The position numbers and the translations under genes were made by a program. A stretch of DNA of 64,000 bases from Candidatus Reidiella endopervernicosa. Lineage in GTDB: Bacteria; Pseudomonadota; Gammaproteobacteria; GCF-013343005. The stretch lies in assembly GCF_013343005.1 (NCBI RefSeq), contig NZ_CP054491.1, positions 1,780,501 through 1,844,500 on the forward strand, written 5' to 3'. The stretch's first letter is position 1. Every line of letters begins with the position of its first letter. This document shows positions 61,132 to 64,000 of the stretch, one piece after another. The notes beneath the pieces were generated by a model, which did not search any database, was not told where the DNA came from, and saw only the letters and a program-made list of their open reading frames with translations.

Positions 61132-61800
61132 GTGAAAAAACTAACGCTACCCAAAAGGAGTCTCAAGGCGCACTTCAACACTCTGCAGAAGTGCTACGGG
61201 GAGCTGTCGTGGTGGCCTGCTGATTCACCCTTTGAGGTGATGGTCGGTGCGATCCTGACCCAGAACACCAACTGGGTAAATGTCGAACGGGCGATCGCTA
61301 ATCTCAAAGCGAAGGGAAAACTCTCGGCCGAGGCGATCGTAAAGAGTCGTCACGACCATCTGGCTGCCTGGATCAAACCCTCGGGCTACTTCAATATCAA
61401 GGCGAAACGACTGCGTGCCTTCTGTGAGTGGTGTCAGGCAGAGGGGGGTTGCGAGGCGCTCTCTGACCGTGAGACCAATCTGTTACGTCATCAGCTGCTG
61501 GCTATTCACGGTGTGGGACCGGAGACGGCCGACGATATGCTGCTCTACGCGTTTGAACGTCCGGTGTTTGTGATCGATGCCTATACGCGCCGAATATTCT
61601 CCAGGGTTGGATTAATCGATGGGGAAGAGGGGTATGAGGTGTTGCGAGCCGCCTTTGAAGCGGCACTGGGCGAGGATGTTGTCTTATTTAATCAGGCGCA
61701 TGCGTTGATTGTTGAGTATGCCAAACAACACTGCCGTACTAAACCGATTTGCGAGAATTGTCCGCTGGTACGGAATTGTCAGTCCGCCGCTGCGGGGTAG
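61132..61800 (+). CDS. MagIII-like endonuclease III family DNA glycosylase
   Basis: The HhH motif is GIHGVGPETADDMLLYA, where the lysine of true EndoIII is replaced by glutamate. The conserved aspartate is in VFVIDAYTRRIF. Four cysteines at the end (C-x6-C-x2-C-x5-C in HCRTKPICENCPLVRNC) should hold a 4Fe-4S cluster. Changed lysine and kept aspartate point to a MagIII-like 3-methyladenine glycosylase without lyase activity. The start is GTG 61132 or TTG 61129. Length 222 residues. Confidence 0.85.
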   Translation: MKKLTLPKRSLKAHFNTLQKCYGELSWWPADSPFEVMVGAILTQNTNWVNVERAIANLKAKGKLSAEAIVKSRHDHLAAWIKPSGYFNIKAKRLRAFCEWCQAEGGCEALSDRETNLLRHQLLAIHGVGPETADDMLLYAFERPVFVIDAYTRRIFSRVGLIDGEEGYEVLRAAFEAALGEDVVLFNQAHALIVEYAKQHCRTKPICENCPLVRNCQSAAAG

Positions 61801-61993
61801 TCTCCGCAACGGTGCTGGTTAATGCAGCTGTTCTCGTTTGTGCTCACTGTGCAGTACGGTAAAGCCCGTATCGTAGATCGCATGCTGATCAGTGTGGTGG
61901 TGTAGCTCGGCCTTGCTGTGATGAGGCATCGAAACAAGAACCGGGGTGCCACGACTGGTCGTTGAGATGAAGTGACCATTAGGTGGTAGCAAT

Positions 61994-62932
<939 letters not shown>

Positions 62933-63193
62933 TGTTCTATCCTCGCGGTCGGTTTGTTCCTACTCATGCGAGAGTCGTGCCAATTATTGCCGTTAACTAT
63001 AACCTTATGTAATAACAAAGAATAATGCGGGTGAGTTGGCGCGGCGATGGGTCTGTGACGTCATCTTGACGCTTGGAGCAGGAGGGGGGCGGTAAGAGTT
63101 TGCCGCCGATGACGATGATCTGGCGCAGCCCCAATGACAGGGAAGAGGGCATATAATGAGGGTATGCATTAAGGGTGGTGGAGAAAAAGAAGA

Positions 63194-64000
63194 ATGGAAG
63201 AGTATAAGGTCCACGATGCGGCCGACGTGGTCGATCTGCTGAATCATATTGGTCCACTCGGTGAACGCCATCTTGGCGAGATCCTGATTGAAGAGGGGCA
63301 GATTACCGAGGAGCAGCTCGAAAAGGTGCTAGATGACCAACGCGAGTCGCTGACCTATCACCACCTCGGCACGATGATGGTTGAAGAGGGGTTGATCTCC
63401 CGTGAGCAACTCCACATCGCGCTGGCCCACAAGTTCAATATTCCCTACGTCTCGCTCAGGGAGTTTGAGATTGATGACAACGTCCTGTCGAAGATCCCCT
63501 CCGACCTGGCGCTTCAGTACAACGTGCTGCCGCTGGCTGAGAATGATGGCAAGTTGATCGTTGCGATTGAAAATCCACTCGATTGGGATGCGCTCGATGC
63601 GATTCGTTTCAACACCAACCGTTCAGCTGAAGTGGTGGTGACCTCAGCACGCGATATCAGTCTGGCCCTCAATCGCCACTACAGTGAGTTCGATGAGAAT
63701 ACGCCACTCGATGAGTTCGAACTCTCGCCAGTATCCGGTGCTAATGCCTTTGAAGAGGAGTCCTATGAGGATGACCTCGAGCAGCAGGCGATGCAGAAGC
63801 CGGTGGTGCGGCTACTCAATGCAATCATGTGGCAGGCGGTTCGGCGCAAGGCCTCCGATATCAATATTCGTCCGGAGAAGGATCGTGCCAGCGTCTACTA
63901 CCGCATTGATGGCGTGTTGCAGTTCGTCCGTACCCTGCACAAATCACTGCTCGCCCCACTGGTCAGCCGTATCAAGATCACAGGGCGAATGAATATTGCC
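63194..64000 (+). CDS. GspE/PilB-type secretion or pilus ATPase, N-terminal part
   Basis: The reading frame from ATG 63194 stays open to the window end (269 residues). Two copies of the N-terminal T2SSE-N motif are seen (LGEILIEEGQITEEQLEKVL; GTMMVEEGLISREQLHIALA), followed by FNIPYVSLREFEIDDNVL. The start of the ATPase core follows (RKASDINIRPEKDRASVYYRIDGVLQ). It powers pilus or MSHA-type assembly, or type II secretion; the deciding neighbours are outside. Confidence 0.9.
   Translation, partial: MEEYKVHDAADVVDLLNHIGPLGERHLGEILIEEGQITEEQLEKVLDDQRESLTYHHLGTMMVEEGLISREQLHIALAHKFNIPYVSLREFEIDDNVLSKIPSDLALQYNVLPLAENDGKLIVAIENPLDWDALDAIRFNTNRSAEVVVTSARDISLALNRHYSEFDENTPLDEFELSPVSGANAFEEESYEDDLEQQAMQKPVVRLLNAIMWQAVRRKASDINIRPEKDRASVYYRIDGVLQFVRTLHKSLLAPLVSRIKITGRMNIA

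Overview
The window looks like a gammaproteobacterial chromosome. The housekeeping blocks are typical of that class: gluQ and dksA; queF; smc-zipA-ligA; a BolA/YciI/YciB block; and trpS-scpA-scpB-rluB. The abundance of c-di-GMP, adenylate-cyclase and pilus-type genes suggests a free-living or facultatively attached aquatic bacterium. I cannot name the genus. Housekeeping stretches are GC-rich, while the 0.2-2.4 kb, 21-25 kb and 39.8-44.5 kb stretches look AT-richer and foreign.

The outstanding feature is a family of near-identical elements of 281-284 bp. Nine copies occur in 64 kb (1-189 cut by the window edge; 11466; 12656; 17455; 21739; 22733; 24646; 29997; 44680). I do not recognise it as a named family. 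It has no transposase, no matching terminal inverted repeats and no visible target-site duplication. Each end can fold into a hairpin. Eight of nine copies point the same way along the chromosome although the interrupted genes lie on both strands. Seven copies sit inside coding genes, and removing exactly the element restores the host frame in the cases that can be checked cleanly. The best case is the CHASE sensor kinase at 28676-31155, whose two parts sum to exactly 733 codons. My preferred reading is a non-autonomous, structure-recognised (single-strand type) mobile DNA; removal at RNA level is less likely but testable.

Layout. 1-2.5 kb: decayed accessory DNA with remnants of a cytidylyltransferase and a CDP-alcohol phosphatidyltransferase. 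2.5-11.2 kb: gluQ, nitroreductase, dksA, HAD hydrolase, aminotransferase, glycosyltransferase, a dead glycosyltransferase, a MinD-family ATPase and a radical SAM protein. 11.2-20.9 kb: a PAS/GGDEF gene split twice by the element, a NodIJ-like ABC exporter, and a beta-barrel/FecR/CHASE2-cyclase module, nearly all with frameshifts. 21.1-25.6 kb: two integron-type gene cassettes with attC sites and no integrase in view; one IS3-family element has jumped into an attC, a second follows, and both carry copies of the 282-bp element. 25.6-33 kb: EAL-HDOD protein cut short by the second IS, methyltransferase, cysZ, the interrupted CHASE kinase, FGGY kinase, queF. 33.1-39.7 kb: smc, zipA, ligA. 39.8-44.5 kb: an AT-rich island (Hsp70-like protein, cytidylyltransferase-dehydrogenase fusion, aminotransferase, LicD) that plausibly builds and attaches a CDP-activated, aminated surface substituent. 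45-64 kb: SPOR protein, GNAT, LysE, PpiC, BolA/YciI/YciB, PHP, YciO, M50 protease, trpS-scpAB-rluB, an RND pump, a MagIII-like glycosylase, a diguanylate cyclase and the start of a type IV pilus/type II secretion ATPase.

Caution on data quality: many frames break by single bases, often at homopolymers. Even ligA, normally essential, is broken. A good part of the frameshifts may therefore be consensus errors; the 282-bp insertions and the IS and attC structures are not.
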